From the NCBI GenBank assembly GCA_937901125.1, contig CALCGT010000024.1:1-64000 (forward strand): DNA of 64,000 bases. The letters are read 5' to 3'. Source of the stretch: an uncultured Clostridia bacterium. Lineage in GTDB: Bacteria > Bacillota > Clostridia > Lachnospirales > Anaerotignaceae. The notes beneath the pieces were generated by a model, which saw only the letters and a program-made list of their open reading frames with translations, had not been told where the DNA came from and did not search any database. This document shows, one piece after another, positions 50,090 to 58,876 of this stretch; the first letter of the stretch is position 1; the number at the start of each line of letters is the position of its first letter. A program made the translations under genes and the position numbers.

Positions 50090-52501
50090 ATGGAGAGTCG
50101 CTATGATTTCAGAACCATTGAGAAAAAATGGCGTGCGGAATGGGAAAAGAACCCCATCAACAAGGAAGACGATGTGAAACCCAGATTTTACTGCCTGGAC
50201 ATGTTCCCTTATCCTTCCGGTTCCGGTCTGCATGTGGGCCACTGGAGAGGGTATGTATTGTCTGACGTAGTCAGCCGTTATAAAGTGCTACAGGGCTATC
50301 AGGTACTGCATCCCATGGGTTGGGACGCATTCGGTCTGCCTGCAGAAAACTATGCTATCAAAACAAATACACACCCTAGAATTTCTACAGATGCCAATAT
50401 TCAGAATGCAAAAAGACAGCTGCATGAGATCAGTGCTATTTATGATTGGGACAAAGAAGTAGATACAACAGACCCTAAATACTACAAATGGACACAGTGG
50501 ATCTTTGTGCAGATGTTCAAAAAGGGTCTGGCTTATGAAAAAGAAATGCCCCTGAACTGGTGCCCCAAATGTAAATGTGTACTGGCAAATGAAGAAGCTG
50601 CCGGCGGTGTGCATGAACGCTGCGGTTCCGTTGTTACAAAGAAAAACCTGCGTCAGTGGATGCTGAAGATTACAGCTTATGCAGACAGGCTACTGGAAGA
50701 CCTGAACAAACTGGATTGGTCTGAAAAAGTTAAAAAAATGCAGACAGACTGGATTGGCAAGAGCTATGGCGCAGAAGTAGACTTCAAGGTAAAGGATTCC
50801 GATGAAGTGATCACTGTTTATACCACAAGACCTGATACACTGTATGGTACTGCTTGTATGGTATTGGCGCCTGAGTACAAAGGTCTGGATGCTCTGATAA
50901 AACCTGAGTGCAAAGCGGAAGTAGACAAATACTGCTACGATGCTTCCACAAAATCTTCTGTAGACCGTATGACAGATAAAGAAAAAACCGGTGCGTTCAC
51001 AGGTTCTTATTGTATCAACCCCGTAAATGGTAAAGAACTGCCTATCTGGGTTGCAGACTATGTGCTGGCTGATTACGGTACTGGTGCTGTCATGGTAGTA
51101 GCTGCTCATGACCAGCGTGACTTTGAATTTGCGAAAAAATTCGGTATGGATATCATTCCTGTTATCTCTCCCGATGGTAAAGATATGGGCGAGTTGGAAG
51201 AAGCATATACCGACGAAGGCATTGTAATCAATTCCGGCGACTGGAATGGAATGACAGTTTCTGAGGCAAAAGAAAAAGTACCTTTCCTGATGGAAGAAAA
51301 AGGTTGGGGCAGAAAAACAGTTAATTACAAACTGCGTGACTGGGTATTCTCCAGACAGAGATATTGGGGCGAACCTATCCCCATCATCCACTGCGAACAT
51401 TGTGGTGCAGTTCCAGTTCCCGAAGATCAGTTGCCTGTATTGCTGCCCGAAGTAGAATCTTATCAGCCTACAGATACAGGGGAATCTCCTTTGGCACATA
51501 TCGATGAATGGGTAAATACAACATGTCCTGTTTGTGGCAGACCTGCAAAACGTGAAACAAATACAATGCCTCAGTGGGCAGGTTCCAGCTGGTATTTCCT
51601 GCGCTATACAGACGTTCATAACGATAAAGAACTGGCTAGCATAGATGCTCTGAAGAAATGGGCTCCTGTTGATTTGTACGTTGGTGGTATCGAACACGCT
51701 GTATTGCACCTGCTGTATGCACGTTTCTATACAAAATTCCTGTATGATATCGGTGCAGTTCCTTTTGATGAACCTTTCCTGAAACTGTTCAACCAGGGCA
51801 TGATCACAAAGAACGGCGGCAAAATGTCCAAATCTCTGGGCAACGTTGTTTCTCCTGATGAACTGGTAGAAAAATATGGCTGTGACTCCTTGAGAATGTA
51901 TGAACTGTTCGTAGGTCCTCCTGAAATGGATTGTGACTGGGACGACAGCGGTATCGATGGTGTATTCCGTTTCCTGAACAGAGTTTGGAAGATGGTTTAC
52001 AACTACAAAGATGCACCTAAAGCTGCAACAAAAGAAGAAGAATTCATTGTGAACAAGATGATTGTAGACGTTACAAACCGTGTAGAATCTTTGGCAATGA
52101 ACACCATCGTAAGTACATTCATGGAATCTACAAACAAACTGCTGGATGTTGCGAAAAAAGAAGGTGGCCTGTCCACGGAAACTCTGGAAACAGTGGCAGT
52201 TATGCTGGCACCTTTCGCCCCCCATATCGCAGAAGAAATGTGGCATGAAATGGATCACGAAGATTCCGTATTCGATGCTGGTTGGCCTAAAGCAGACGAA
52301 AGCAAATTGGTTCAGGATACAGTCGAGATCGCTCTGCAGATCGGCGGCAAGCTGAGAGGTAAAATGGAAATTTCCAAAGATGCTGCAAAAGATGATGTTC
52401 TGGCACAGGCAAAAGAAGTACTTGCTTCCAGAATTGAAGGCAAGACAGTAGTAAAAGAAATCTATGTTCCCGGTAAGATCGTAAACCTGATCGTAAAATA
52501 A
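50090..52501 (+). CDS. leuS: Leucyl-tRNA synthetase
   Basis: An 803-residue class I synthetase charging tRNA-Leu. The HIGH-type motif is PSGSGLHVGHWRGY, and the CP1 editing domain (~225-420) carries the threonine-rich TTRPDTLYGTACM loop. KMSKS appears as GKMSKSLGN (~residue 580), followed by the anticodon and C-terminal domains. Length fits the bacterial enzyme. AAGGAGG lies before the ATG, and expression is under the T-box above. It ends at a terminator before the phosphopantetheinyl transferase gene. Confidence 0.98.
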   Translation: MESRYDFRTIEKKWRAEWEKNPINKEDDVKPRFYCLDMFPYPSGSGLHVGHWRGYVLSDVVSRYKVLQGYQVLHPMGWDAFGLPAENYAIKTNTHPRISTDANIQNAKRQLHEISAIYDWDKEVDTTDPKYYKWTQWIFVQMFKKGLAYEKEMPLNWCPKCKCVLANEEAAGGVHERCGSVVTKKNLRQWMLKITAYADRLLEDLNKLDWSEKVKKMQTDWIGKSYGAEVDFKVKDSDEVITVYTTRPDTLYGTACMVLAPEYKGLDALIKPECKAEVDKYCYDASTKSSVDRMTDKEKTGAFTGSYCINPVNGKELPIWVADYVLADYGTGAVMVVAAHDQRDFEFAKKFGMDIIPVISPDGKDMGELEEAYTDEGIVINSGDWNGMTVSEAKEKVPFLMEEKGWGRKTVNYKLRDWVFSRQRYWGEPIPIIHCEHCGAVPVPEDQLPVLLPEVESYQPTDTGESPLAHIDEWVNTTCPVCGRPAKRETNTMPQWAGSSWYFLRYTDVHNDKELASIDALKKWAPVDLYVGGIEHAVLHLLYARFYTKFLYDIGAVPFDEPFLKLFNQGMITKNGGKMSKSLGNVVSPDELVEKYGCDSLRMYELFVGPPEMDCDWDDSGIDGVFRFLNRVWKMVYNYKDAPKAATKEEEFIVNKMIVDVTNRVESLAMNTIVSTFMESTNKLLDVAKKEGGLSTETLETVAVMLAPFAPHIAEEMWHEMDHEDSVFDAGWPKADESKLVQDTVEIALQIGGKLRGKMEISKDAAKDDVLAQAKEVLASRIEGKTVVKEIYVPGKIVNLIVK

Positions 52502-52522
52502 TCTAAAAAAGCATAATAGAAG

Positions 52523-52553
52523 GCAGGGTTGATGCAGTGCAACCCTGCTTTTT
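52523..52553 (+). terminator. Intrinsic terminator of leuS
   Basis: GCAGGGTTG pairs perfectly with CAACCCTGC around an 8-nt loop, followed by five T. Confidence 0.9.
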
Positions 52554-52588
52554 GTGCTTACATGTACAAAAAGAAAGGAGGGCAGCAA

Positions 52589-53263
52589 ATGACAAAAATT
52601 CTTTATATGGATGTAACGATATTTGAAGAGGAAGCGTTATTTCAGAAGGGAATGTCTTTGATTTCTACGGAAAGAAGAGAAAAAATAAAGAAATTTAAAA
52701 ACCCTATGACTGCTAGACTTTCTTTAGGTGCAAGTGTTCTGCTTAAACTTGCCTTAGATGAATTTGGTCTTGGTGATAAAATAGATCAGATTGAAACAGG
52801 AGTCTATGGGAAACCCTATTTAAAGCATACAGAGTTTCATTTTAGTTTATCTCACTCCGGGCACTACGCAATTTGTGCTTTTTCCAACGCACCAATCGGT
52901 GCAGATCTTCAGCAGATCAAAGAAAAGCTGCCCCGACGGACAACACGGATTCTATCAGACACAGAAAAAGCTTATTTGGAGCAACTGACGGAAGCAGAGC
53001 AGATCCGGACATTTTATCGCCTTTGGGCGCGGAAAGAAAGTCTCATCAAATGGGATGGGCGCGGTCTGCGCCTGCCTATAGAGCAGCTTTCTTTTGTGCA
53101 GCAAGGTATCCTTGTGGATACAATCACATTCGAAGGAAAACGGCTGCATATTAGGGAATATGAGGACCTGATTCCCCTATATGCTATCTGCCTTTGCGAT
53201 GAAATTGGTATTTTTTCGAAAAATATTGTTGAAATTACTGTGCAATCCTTAAAAAAACCTTAA
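52589..53263 (+). CDS. Sfp-type 4'-phosphopantetheinyl transferase
   Basis: A 224-residue enzyme that transfers the phosphopantetheine arm of CoA to carrier proteins. Sfp-type features: GVYGKPYLKHTEFHFSLSHS, the metal-binding region APIGADLQQIKE and FYRLWARKESLIKWDGRGL (the Trp-x-x-Lys-Glu motif). No polyketide or non-ribosomal peptide gene is near, so it may serve fatty-acid ACP or an unlinked carrier. AAAGGAGG selects the ATG at 52589 over 52529. The last codons run into an A-rich region before the next promoter. Confidence 0.92.
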   Translation: MTKILYMDVTIFEEEALFQKGMSLISTERREKIKKFKNPMTARLSLGASVLLKLALDEFGLGDKIDQIETGVYGKPYLKHTEFHFSLSHSGHYAICAFSNAPIGADLQQIKEKLPRRTTRILSDTEKAYLEQLTEAEQIRTFYRLWARKESLIKWDGRGLRLPIEQLSFVQQGILVDTITFEGKRLHIREYEDLIPLYAICLCDEIGIFSKNIVEITVQSLKKP

Positions 53264-53278
53264 AAAACACAAAAATCG

Positions 53279-53307
53279 TTGAAAATAGAGGGATAAATCT
53301 TTATAAT
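53279..53307 (+). promoter_or_regulatory. Promoter of the M23 hydrolase gene
   Basis: TTGAAA (53279-53284), a 17-bp spacer and TATAAT (53302-53307). Confidence 0.75.
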
Positions 53308-53343
53308 AGTAAAGTATAATAAAAGTAGTATGAGGTTTTGACC

Positions 53344-54492
53344 ATGAAAAAAATGAAAAAATTTGTATGCACTGCTTTGGCCGCTGCAGTAGCCATCACA
53401 GCCATCCCTACCTATAGCGCAAGGGCAGCTACAATTTCTGAATTACAGCAAAAACGTAAAAATTTAGCATCCAGCACTGAAAAGGCAAAAGAAGAAATCG
53501 AAAGCATTAAAAACAAACAGCTTTCTGCCGAACAGGAAATGGAAGCCATGGATAAAGTTTTGAACAGTATTCAGGCAGAATTGGATGCGGCAACGGAAGA
53601 TTTGAATATTCTGACAGCACAGTTAGCAGCTGCAGAAGCAGAATTGGAAGAAGCTACAAAAAAAAGAGACGAGCAATTTGAATTGCTTGGAAGCCGTATG
53701 CGCTTCCTGCAGCAGAAAGGCTCAACCGGTTATCTGGAGATTCTTTTTGAAGCAGAAAGCTTTTCGGATCTGTTCCTTCGTATGCAGTATGTAAATGATA
53801 TCATGGGATATGATAAGGAAATCTTGGATGAACTGCAGAAAACCCAGGAAACCATTCAGGCAAAGAAGGATGAGATCGAAGAAAATCATGCAGAGCAGGA
53901 AAAAGTTGTAAAGTTGCAGCAGGAAAAATTGGCAGAACAGCAGGAAATTGTAGATGAAAAGAAAGCTCTGGTTGCATCCTATGAAAACGATGTAAAGAAA
54001 TACGAACAGATGATTGCAGCAAACGAAAAAGCAGATAAGGAAGTGCTGAATCAGATTGCAAAACAAAGCAGCAGCAGTAGCTCCAAGGTATATTATACCG
54101 GCAATGGTTCATTGGGTTGGCCTGTACCGGGATATTCCAGAGTCAGCAGCGGATTTGTTACCCGTGTCAGCCCGATCACAGGCAGAACAGAATCTCATAG
54201 TGGTTTGGATATTCCAGCAGCCTATGGCACACCTATCGTTGCAGCAGAAGCAGGTAAGGTTACATATTCCGGTTGGATGAATGGGTATGGCTATACCATT
54301 ATCATCGATCATGGCGGTGGCCTGAGTACTTTGTACGGACATAACTCTTCTTTGGTAGCGAAAGTTGGACAGGTTGTAAGCCGCGGACAGACAGTAGCAA
54401 AATGTGGCAGTACCGGTTGGTCCACAGGTAACCATTGTCATTTCTCTGTATTGAAGAATGGAGCATATGTAAATCCTAGTAATTACTTATAA
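53344..54492 (+). CDS. Secreted M23 peptidoglycan endopeptidase with coiled coil (EnvC-like)
   Basis: A 382-residue exported protein. The signal peptide is MKKMKKFVCTALAAAVAITA with a cleavage site near SARA-ATIS. Residues ~30-240 are two long Glu/Lys/Gln-rich coiled coils like PcsB/EnvC. A Ser-rich linker and a C-terminal LytM domain (~260-382) follow, with zinc ligands HSGLDIPAAYG (His, Asp) and GNHCHFSVLKNG (His-x-His). All ligands are present, so it should be catalytically active, perhaps gated by FtsEX-like partners not encoded here. The ATG at 53344 fits GAGG at 53332-53335; an upstream TTG is less likely. Confidence 0.93.
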   Translation: MKKMKKFVCTALAAAVAITAIPTYSARAATISELQQKRKNLASSTEKAKEEIESIKNKQLSAEQEMEAMDKVLNSIQAELDAATEDLNILTAQLAAAEAELEEATKKRDEQFELLGSRMRFLQQKGSTGYLEILFEAESFSDLFLRMQYVNDIMGYDKEILDELQKTQETIQAKKDEIEENHAEQEKVVKLQQEKLAEQQEIVDEKKALVASYENDVKKYEQMIAANEKADKEVLNQIAKQSSSSSSKVYYTGNGSLGWPVPGYSRVSSGFVTRVSPITGRTESHSGLDIPAAYGTPIVAAEAGKVTYSGWMNGYGYTIIIDHGGGLSTLYGHNSSLVAKVGQVVSRGQTVAKCGSTGWSTGNHCHFSVLKNGAYVNPSNYL

Positions 54493-54506
54493 GCTTATAA
54501 GAATAG

Positions 54507-54540
54507 CAGGATGATGTCGAAAGATATCATCCTGTTTTTA
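54507..54540 (+). terminator. Intrinsic terminator of the M23 gene
   Basis: CAGGATGATGTC pairs with GATATCATCCTG (one G-T) around a GAAA tetraloop, followed by five T. Confidence 0.92.
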
Positions 54541-55061
54541 TCATTCGTTTATCATTATTAGATAAGACAAGACTTGAGATTACCATAATATTATTAATAT
54601 TATTATGTAAATTATATGTGGATCTAAGATCAAATCTGAATGAAGATAAATAAGATGCCTGTACAGATGATTCGGTTTTTACAAAATGAATTAGGATTAT
54701 GTTTCAAGGATCTGAAGGGATACCAGATGCAATATTGTATCAGAAGATAAAATGAACCGATGCAAAGGGTTTAGAATACTTGTCAAATCAATACAACAAA
54801 AAAATAGCAACAGTAGAAGTACAGAAAAAGTGTAGAAACATTGCCGATATATGAATGTACTGTATATAAGAATCGCTATAGCGTTTACTTAAAATTTCTA
54901 ATATATAATTTCGCAAAAGTATCGTTTTGCGAATAAATATATTGGCCCCTTTTCTAAGAAATCTATCATAAACAAAACCAGATTCAGACGACTAAAAAGA
55001 ATTTTGCTATAGCACTTGTGATAGTTTTATAATGGTTTTACATAATAAAAAATACAAAAAT
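54541..55061. other. A+T-rich gap with palindromes, no supported gene
   Basis: About 520 bp clearly richer in A+T than the flanks. It contains the near-perfect palindrome ATAATATTA-T-TAATATTAT (54585-54603), the hairpin TCGCAAAA/TTTTGCGA (54911-54932) and two 10-bp palindromes sharing GCTATAGC (54874-54883 and 55005-55014). Short open stretches around 54655-54850 have no ribosome site and I do not recognise them; they may be remains of a lost gene. A -10-like TATAAT lies at 55028-55033. Confidence 0.6.
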
Positions 55062-55098
55062 AAAAAGTGTCTGAGTTTTTTTGTCTCAAACACTTTTT
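55062..55098. terminator. Terminator of the M16 protease gene
   Basis: AAAAAGTGTCTGAG pairs with CTCAAACACTTTTT (one mismatch) around a T-rich loop; it has A/T runs on both sides and serves the minus-strand gene. Confidence 0.8.
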
Positions 55099-55112
55099 TC
55101 ATTTCTATACCA

Positions 55113-58028
55113 TCACAGAGGTTCGATTTTTGTAAATGTATCTGCGTTGGTTTTGATTTTTTGTTCATTGCCAATACTGCAGATATTTGTACAATCAATG
55201 CATTCCAATAGATTTTTGCAGCTGCGGATATCTTCTGCAGTTGTATGCAGAATTTCCAGACGTTCCTGGATCAAGGCTGCATCCGTGATGTTTTTATAGA
55301 ATTTACTGATGGCTTCGTTCAGCTGATCCATATTGGTCTTGGGCTGATCCAACCCATTGATGGTCCCCAGGATATATTTTGTCATTTCCCGTTTATCTGC
55401 TTTGAAATTCTGGATATCTTCAAAAAGCTTTTGATAGATATGATAGGTTTCTGTCAGATTGGGGTCACGGTAGGAATAGAAATAACTGAAGCCGCTTCTC
55501 ATGAATTTGCAGCCGCAGCCATACGCCCCACCCTGCACACGAATCTGATTCCAAAGATATTCCAGATTGATGATGGTTTTCAGCACTTGATATTTCCCAT
55601 GAAAATCCATACCATGCTTCTGAAAATCAAAAGATGTGATATTGTATAACACACCGCCGGTGCTGGTAAAAGCGGCTTTTTCCGGCTGGATAGCAAAGCG
55701 GTATTCAGCTTTTTTCTGCTCACTGGAAGGCAATTTTGTTTGGAAAACATCAAGTATTTTCTTCACATTTCCCCTATCAGCCTTTTCACTTCCTAAAGCA
55801 ACATTCATATTCTGTTGTGTAAAGAGGATAGATGCGGTCTTTTTCAGCTTTTCAATGACAGGCTCTGGGTCTTTCTCCAACTGAGCGTCCGTCTCACAAA
55901 GGAAACGATAATAGCGAATGCCGCTGGTGATATCCTCCACCCGTTGACCGGGGAACAAATTGCTGCCGCTATAGAAGATGGCAAAATAATGAGAATTGTT
56001 CAGCAACTCATTTTCTCCTTTGATTTTTGCAGATTTTACAATCTTCTTCATGCTTTCCGCGCAGTCGAATTTTGTATGGAAGAGAATCTCTTCTGTCAAG
56101 GAAATAGCTACATCCAAATCTTCTTTCAACAGCTTTTCCTTTACCGTTACAAAGGAGCGATACGCAGATGCATCTATATTATAGATATTGTTGTGCAGAG
56201 AAAAACTGCCGAATACCTGATTCTTTGCTGTTGGCAGTTCCCGATAGGAATAGTTTTCCGTATCCAGCTTGCCCAGTAAATCCGTCAGCAAACCCGTATA
56301 AGGCAGCAATTCCTGAGGCACGGCAGAAGCATCAAACATCAGTTTCAGATAAAGGATGCCATTGCTTTCCATAGGGACATGCAGGAACGAATTGTCGGAC
56401 TTCGGTGTTTCAATCTGATATTCTGTCAGCTGAGGCTTTTCATCGATTTCAGAAATCTCCAGCAGAGGAATCTGGGCAAGGATTTCAGGAGAATCCTCCT
56501 GCTTCTGGAACGTACCCAATTTTTCTGCATCTGCTTTGATCTCATCAAAATCCGCTTGGGTCATAGCTTTTTTTCGTTTCCCCATCTTTGCGGCAAAGGC
56601 TTCGGCATCCTTCTGTGCTTTGCCTTTTTCAGGCGTAAAAACTACATATGTTTTTTCTCTATTATTTAAGAATACATCTTTGATCAGTTTTTCGAAATAG
56701 TTTTCACCGCTGTCCTTTTTGAATGTTTCGATGATTTGCAACATGCGTATACTGTCGCAGGGGTCTTCTCCATGGAGCCAACGTTTCATCAGTCGGGAGC
56801 AATAGATCAGCCCCTTTGGCGTGGAACCATAATCTTCTTCCCGCAACAGAAAATCATATTTCCGCAAAGCACCTTTCAGCAAATCTTTGGGCAGACCTTC
56901 AGAAATCAACCGTTTCCATTCTCCTTCGATGATCTGGATAAATTCGTCTACTTTCCCTGCATCGGCGTTTTTGGCAACGATGCTGAATACCATTTCATAG
57001 GTGGAAGAATCAAACCAGCCTTCTGTTTCCTGGCAGATGCCCGCTTCCATTAAAGCTGTTTTCAGTGGAGAGGCATTGGTTTCCAACAAAACATAGGATA
57101 AGATCTGCAGTGCCATGATGCGCTCAGGATCGGTACATTTGCCTACTTTCAGATTGTAGGTCAGGAAAGCACCGCCCTCTTCCCCCTTTTCTGCGGCAGG
57201 GTAGTTTTCATGGATGATCTGACCCTTTTTGACGCATTCTGTTTCACTGATGGCAGGCAGTGCAGAACTCCGTGTAAATTCCTTCAAAAAACCTTCATCG
57301 ATATGACGCAGGCAGGCCAAAGGTTCCATGTTCCCATAAAGATAGAAATAGGCATTGGAAGGATGATAATACTTTCTATGGAAATCCAAGAAATTTTCGT
57401 ATGTCAGGTCTGGAATGGCAGCAGGATCGCCACCGGATTCAAAACCGTATGTGGTCTTTCCGAAAATAGAACGGGAGATCACGCCGCTCAGCAGGCTTTC
57501 GGGATCAGAGAGTGCCCCTTTCATTTCGTTGTAGACCACTCCGGTAACTTGCAAGGGAGCATCTGAATCCTTCAGGATATAACGCCAGCCCTCCTGCTGG
57601 AAAATTTCCTTCTTCTCATAAATTTTAGGGAAAAAGACCGCATCCATATAAACATCCATCAAATTATGAAAGTCCTTTTCATTGCAGCTTGCAATGGGGT
57701 ACATGGTCTTATCTGCATAGGTCATGGCGTTCAGAAAGGTATTCAAAGACCCCTTCGCCAGTTCATTGAAAGGGTCTTTCGCTTCATATTTTCTGGAACC
57801 ACATAGAACGGAATGTTCCAGAATATGAGGTGTGCCGCAGTCATCGGCAGATGGTGTTTTGAATGCCACGTTAAAAACCTTATTATTGTCTGTATTTTTC
57901 AGATAGAATAAGCGCGCCCCACTCTTTTCGTGCAGGAAAAGATATGCTGTACTGTGAACGTCGCTGATCTCTTCAATTTTTTCCAATGTAAAACCATGAT
58001 AGGTCTGGTTTAAGTTAAATTCAGCCAT
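55113..58028 (-). CDS. M16C metalloprotease (PreP/insulinase-like)
   Basis: A 971-residue peptidase in which two M16 halves are fused. The N-terminal half has the inverted zinc motif TPHILEHSVLCG (His68-x-x-Glu71-His72) and YADKTMYPIAS; the C-terminal half is the inactive partner with the substrate-closing segment IRVQGGAYGCGCKFMRSG. The M16C_assoc region lies between. These enzymes degrade short peptides inside a closed chamber; the bacterial role is peptide turnover. No signal peptide, so cytosolic. AAGGAGG lies before the ATG on the minus strand. Confidence 0.95.
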   Translation of the reverse strand: MAEFNLNQTYHGFTLEKIEEISDVHSTAYLFLHEKSGARLFYLKNTDNNKVFNVAFKTPSADDCGTPHILEHSVLCGSRKYEAKDPFNELAKGSLNTFLNAMTYADKTMYPIASCNEKDFHNLMDVYMDAVFFPKIYEKKEIFQQEGWRYILKDSDAPLQVTGVVYNEMKGALSDPESLLSGVISRSIFGKTTYGFESGGDPAAIPDLTYENFLDFHRKYYHPSNAYFYLYGNMEPLACLRHIDEGFLKEFTRSSALPAISETECVKKGQIIHENYPAAEKGEEGGAFLTYNLKVGKCTDPERIMALQILSYVLLETNASPLKTALMEAGICQETEGWFDSSTYEMVFSIVAKNADAGKVDEFIQIIEGEWKRLISEGLPKDLLKGALRKYDFLLREEDYGSTPKGLIYCSRLMKRWLHGEDPCDSIRMLQIIETFKKDSGENYFEKLIKDVFLNNREKTYVVFTPEKGKAQKDAEAFAAKMGKRKKAMTQADFDEIKADAEKLGTFQKQEDSPEILAQIPLLEISEIDEKPQLTEYQIETPKSDNSFLHVPMESNGILYLKLMFDASAVPQELLPYTGLLTDLLGKLDTENYSYRELPTAKNQVFGSFSLHNNIYNIDASAYRSFVTVKEKLLKEDLDVAISLTEEILFHTKFDCAESMKKIVKSAKIKGENELLNNSHYFAIFYSGSNLFPGQRVEDITSGIRYYRFLCETDAQLEKDPEPVIEKLKKTASILFTQQNMNVALGSEKADRGNVKKILDVFQTKLPSSEQKKAEYRFAIQPEKAAFTSTGGVLYNITSFDFQKHGMDFHGKYQVLKTIINLEYLWNQIRVQGGAYGCGCKFMRSGFSYFYSYRDPNLTETYHIYQKLFEDIQNFKADKREMTKYILGTINGLDQPKTNMDQLNEAISKFYKNITDAALIQERLEILHTTAEDIRSCKNLLECIDCTNICSIGNEQKIKTNADTFTKIEPL

Positions 58029-58096
58029 AAAGCACCTCCTTAAAGTTCAATGTCATAATTATACCATAAAAGCTCAATATTTTTCATGGAAAATCA

Positions 58097-58222
58097 AAAC
58101 CACTAGTTTAACTAGTGGTTTGCAGCAGCCCTAGAAGGGCATATTACAGGCACAGCGTCTTAAGACGCATCGAATAGTTCCGCCAACCGCATTACTATCT
58201 CAGGCAGCCGCTAAAGCGGCTG
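58097..58222. repeat. Cluster of four hairpins at the IS200 right end
   Basis: Stems at 58097-58121 (11 bp), GCCC-TAGAA-GGGC (58128-58140), the 14-bp palindrome GCGTCTTAAGACGC (58155-58168) and CAGCCGC-TAAA-GCGGCTG (58205-58222, followed by T on the plus strand). The first is the likely TnpA recognition hairpin and the last a terminator shielding the element. Confidence 0.65.
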
Positions 58223-58234
58223 TCTTTTTATGCC

Positions 58235-58699
58235 TTATTTTTGCTTTGCACCTGTGAACGGGTCGATGTATTCTTTCAGAGATATTTGATCCGCCATAAT
58301 ATCTTCCTGCAACTGATTTTTGATATACTCTTTTATTGCTCCTTCATTCCTTCCCACTGTATCCACATAGTATCCTCTACACCAGAAATGTCGATTTCCA
58401 TATTTATATTTCAAATTTGCATGTCTATCGAAAATCATTAACGAACTCTTTCCTTTTAGAAATCCTACAAACTGCGATACACTTAAACTCGGTGGTATTT
58501 CCACAAGCATATGGATATGATCCGGGCACGCTTGTGCTTCAATAATATTTACATTTTTCTGTTCACATAATTTTCTTAGAATTACTCCGATGTCCGCCTT
58601 TAATTTCCCGTATACTTCCAATCTTCTGTACTTTGGAGCAAATACGATATGATATTTGCATCTCCATTTTGAATGTGATAAACTTTTAATGTCATTCAT
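58235..58699 (-). CDS. tnpA: IS200/IS605-family transposase TnpA (Y1 HUH)
   Basis: A 154-residue single-strand transposase. It has the start SKWRCKYHIVFAPKYRR, the HUH motif as PDHIHMLVEIPP (His-Ile-His) and the catalytic tyrosine in RGYYVDTVGRNE. All catalytic residues are intact, so it may be active. AAAGGAGG on the minus strand (58708-58715) is the ribosome site, but it is enclosed in a perfect 15-bp inverted repeat that would hide it. Confidence 0.96.
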   Translation of the reverse strand: MNDIKSLSHSKWRCKYHIVFAPKYRRLEVYGKLKADIGVILRKLCEQKNVNIIEAQACPDHIHMLVEIPPSLSVSQFVGFLKGKSSLMIFDRHANLKYKYGNRHFWCRGYYVDTVGRNEGAIKEYIKNQLQEDIMADQISLKEYIDPFTGAKQK

Positions 58700-58703
58700 A
58701 AAT

Positions 58704-58766
58704 AAAACCTCCTTTGATTTTTGATTGCGGTTGGGGAACCACTTTCATTATATCAAAGGAGGTTTT
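58704..58766 (-). promoter_or_regulatory. Ribosome-site-sequestering hairpin of tnpA
   Basis: AAAACCTCCTTTGAT (58704-58718) is exactly complementary to ATCAAAGGAGGTTTT (58752-58766). In the tnpA transcript this pairs the AAAGGAGG ribosome site with an upstream CCTCCTTT. On the plus strand the same stem is followed by TT, so it may also terminate transcripts entering from outside. Sequestering 5' structures are known to keep IS200 transposases poorly expressed. Confidence 0.75.
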
Positions 58767-58834
58767 TTACTGCTGTAAGCATTTTTATTCCACCAGCAGA
58801 GCGGTGGTTTATTCGTACTAAAGCGCACAAGAAA

Positions 58835-58860
58835 AAGGACAGGAGTTTTCTCCTGTCCTT
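58835..58860 (-). terminator. Terminator of reverse rubrerythrin
   Basis: AAGGACAGGAG pairs perfectly with CTCCTGTCCTT around TTTT, with A/T runs beside it. Confidence 0.88.
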
Positions 58861-58876
58861 AGGATATTTCTTATGA

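Larger units (their letters stand above)
58097..58810 (-). mobile_element. IS200-type insertion sequence (IS200/IS605 family, tnpA only)
   Basis: A single HUH transposase gene lies between subterminal hairpins. The right-end (transposase 3') hairpin is AAACCACTAGT-TTA-ACTAGTGGTTT (58097-58121); the left-end hairpin is CCACC-AGC...GC-GGTGG with a bulged A (58790-58807). There is no tnpB and no terminal inverted repeat or target duplication, as expected for this family. The exact cleavage points cannot be set by eye and may lie a few tens of bases outside. It sits between two converging-distance terminators and breaks no gene. Confidence 0.8.

Noticed and set aside
50690..52588. A 632-codon open frame opposite leuS
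   Set aside because: It lies wholly antisense to leuS, is rich in Cys, Phe, His and Gln in an unnatural mix, has no ribosome site and no family resemblance. It is a codon-bias shadow.
54655..54850. Short coding-like stretches resembling transposase fragments in the A+T-rich gap
   Set aside because: The frames are short and broken, without ribosome site or a motif I can name, so I kept them only as a remark on the gap.
55028..55033. TATAAT that could start a ~60-nt RNA ending at the M16 terminator
   Set aside because: The possible -35 is poor (TTGCTA with 18-bp spacing), and the terminator is already explained by the minus-strand gene.
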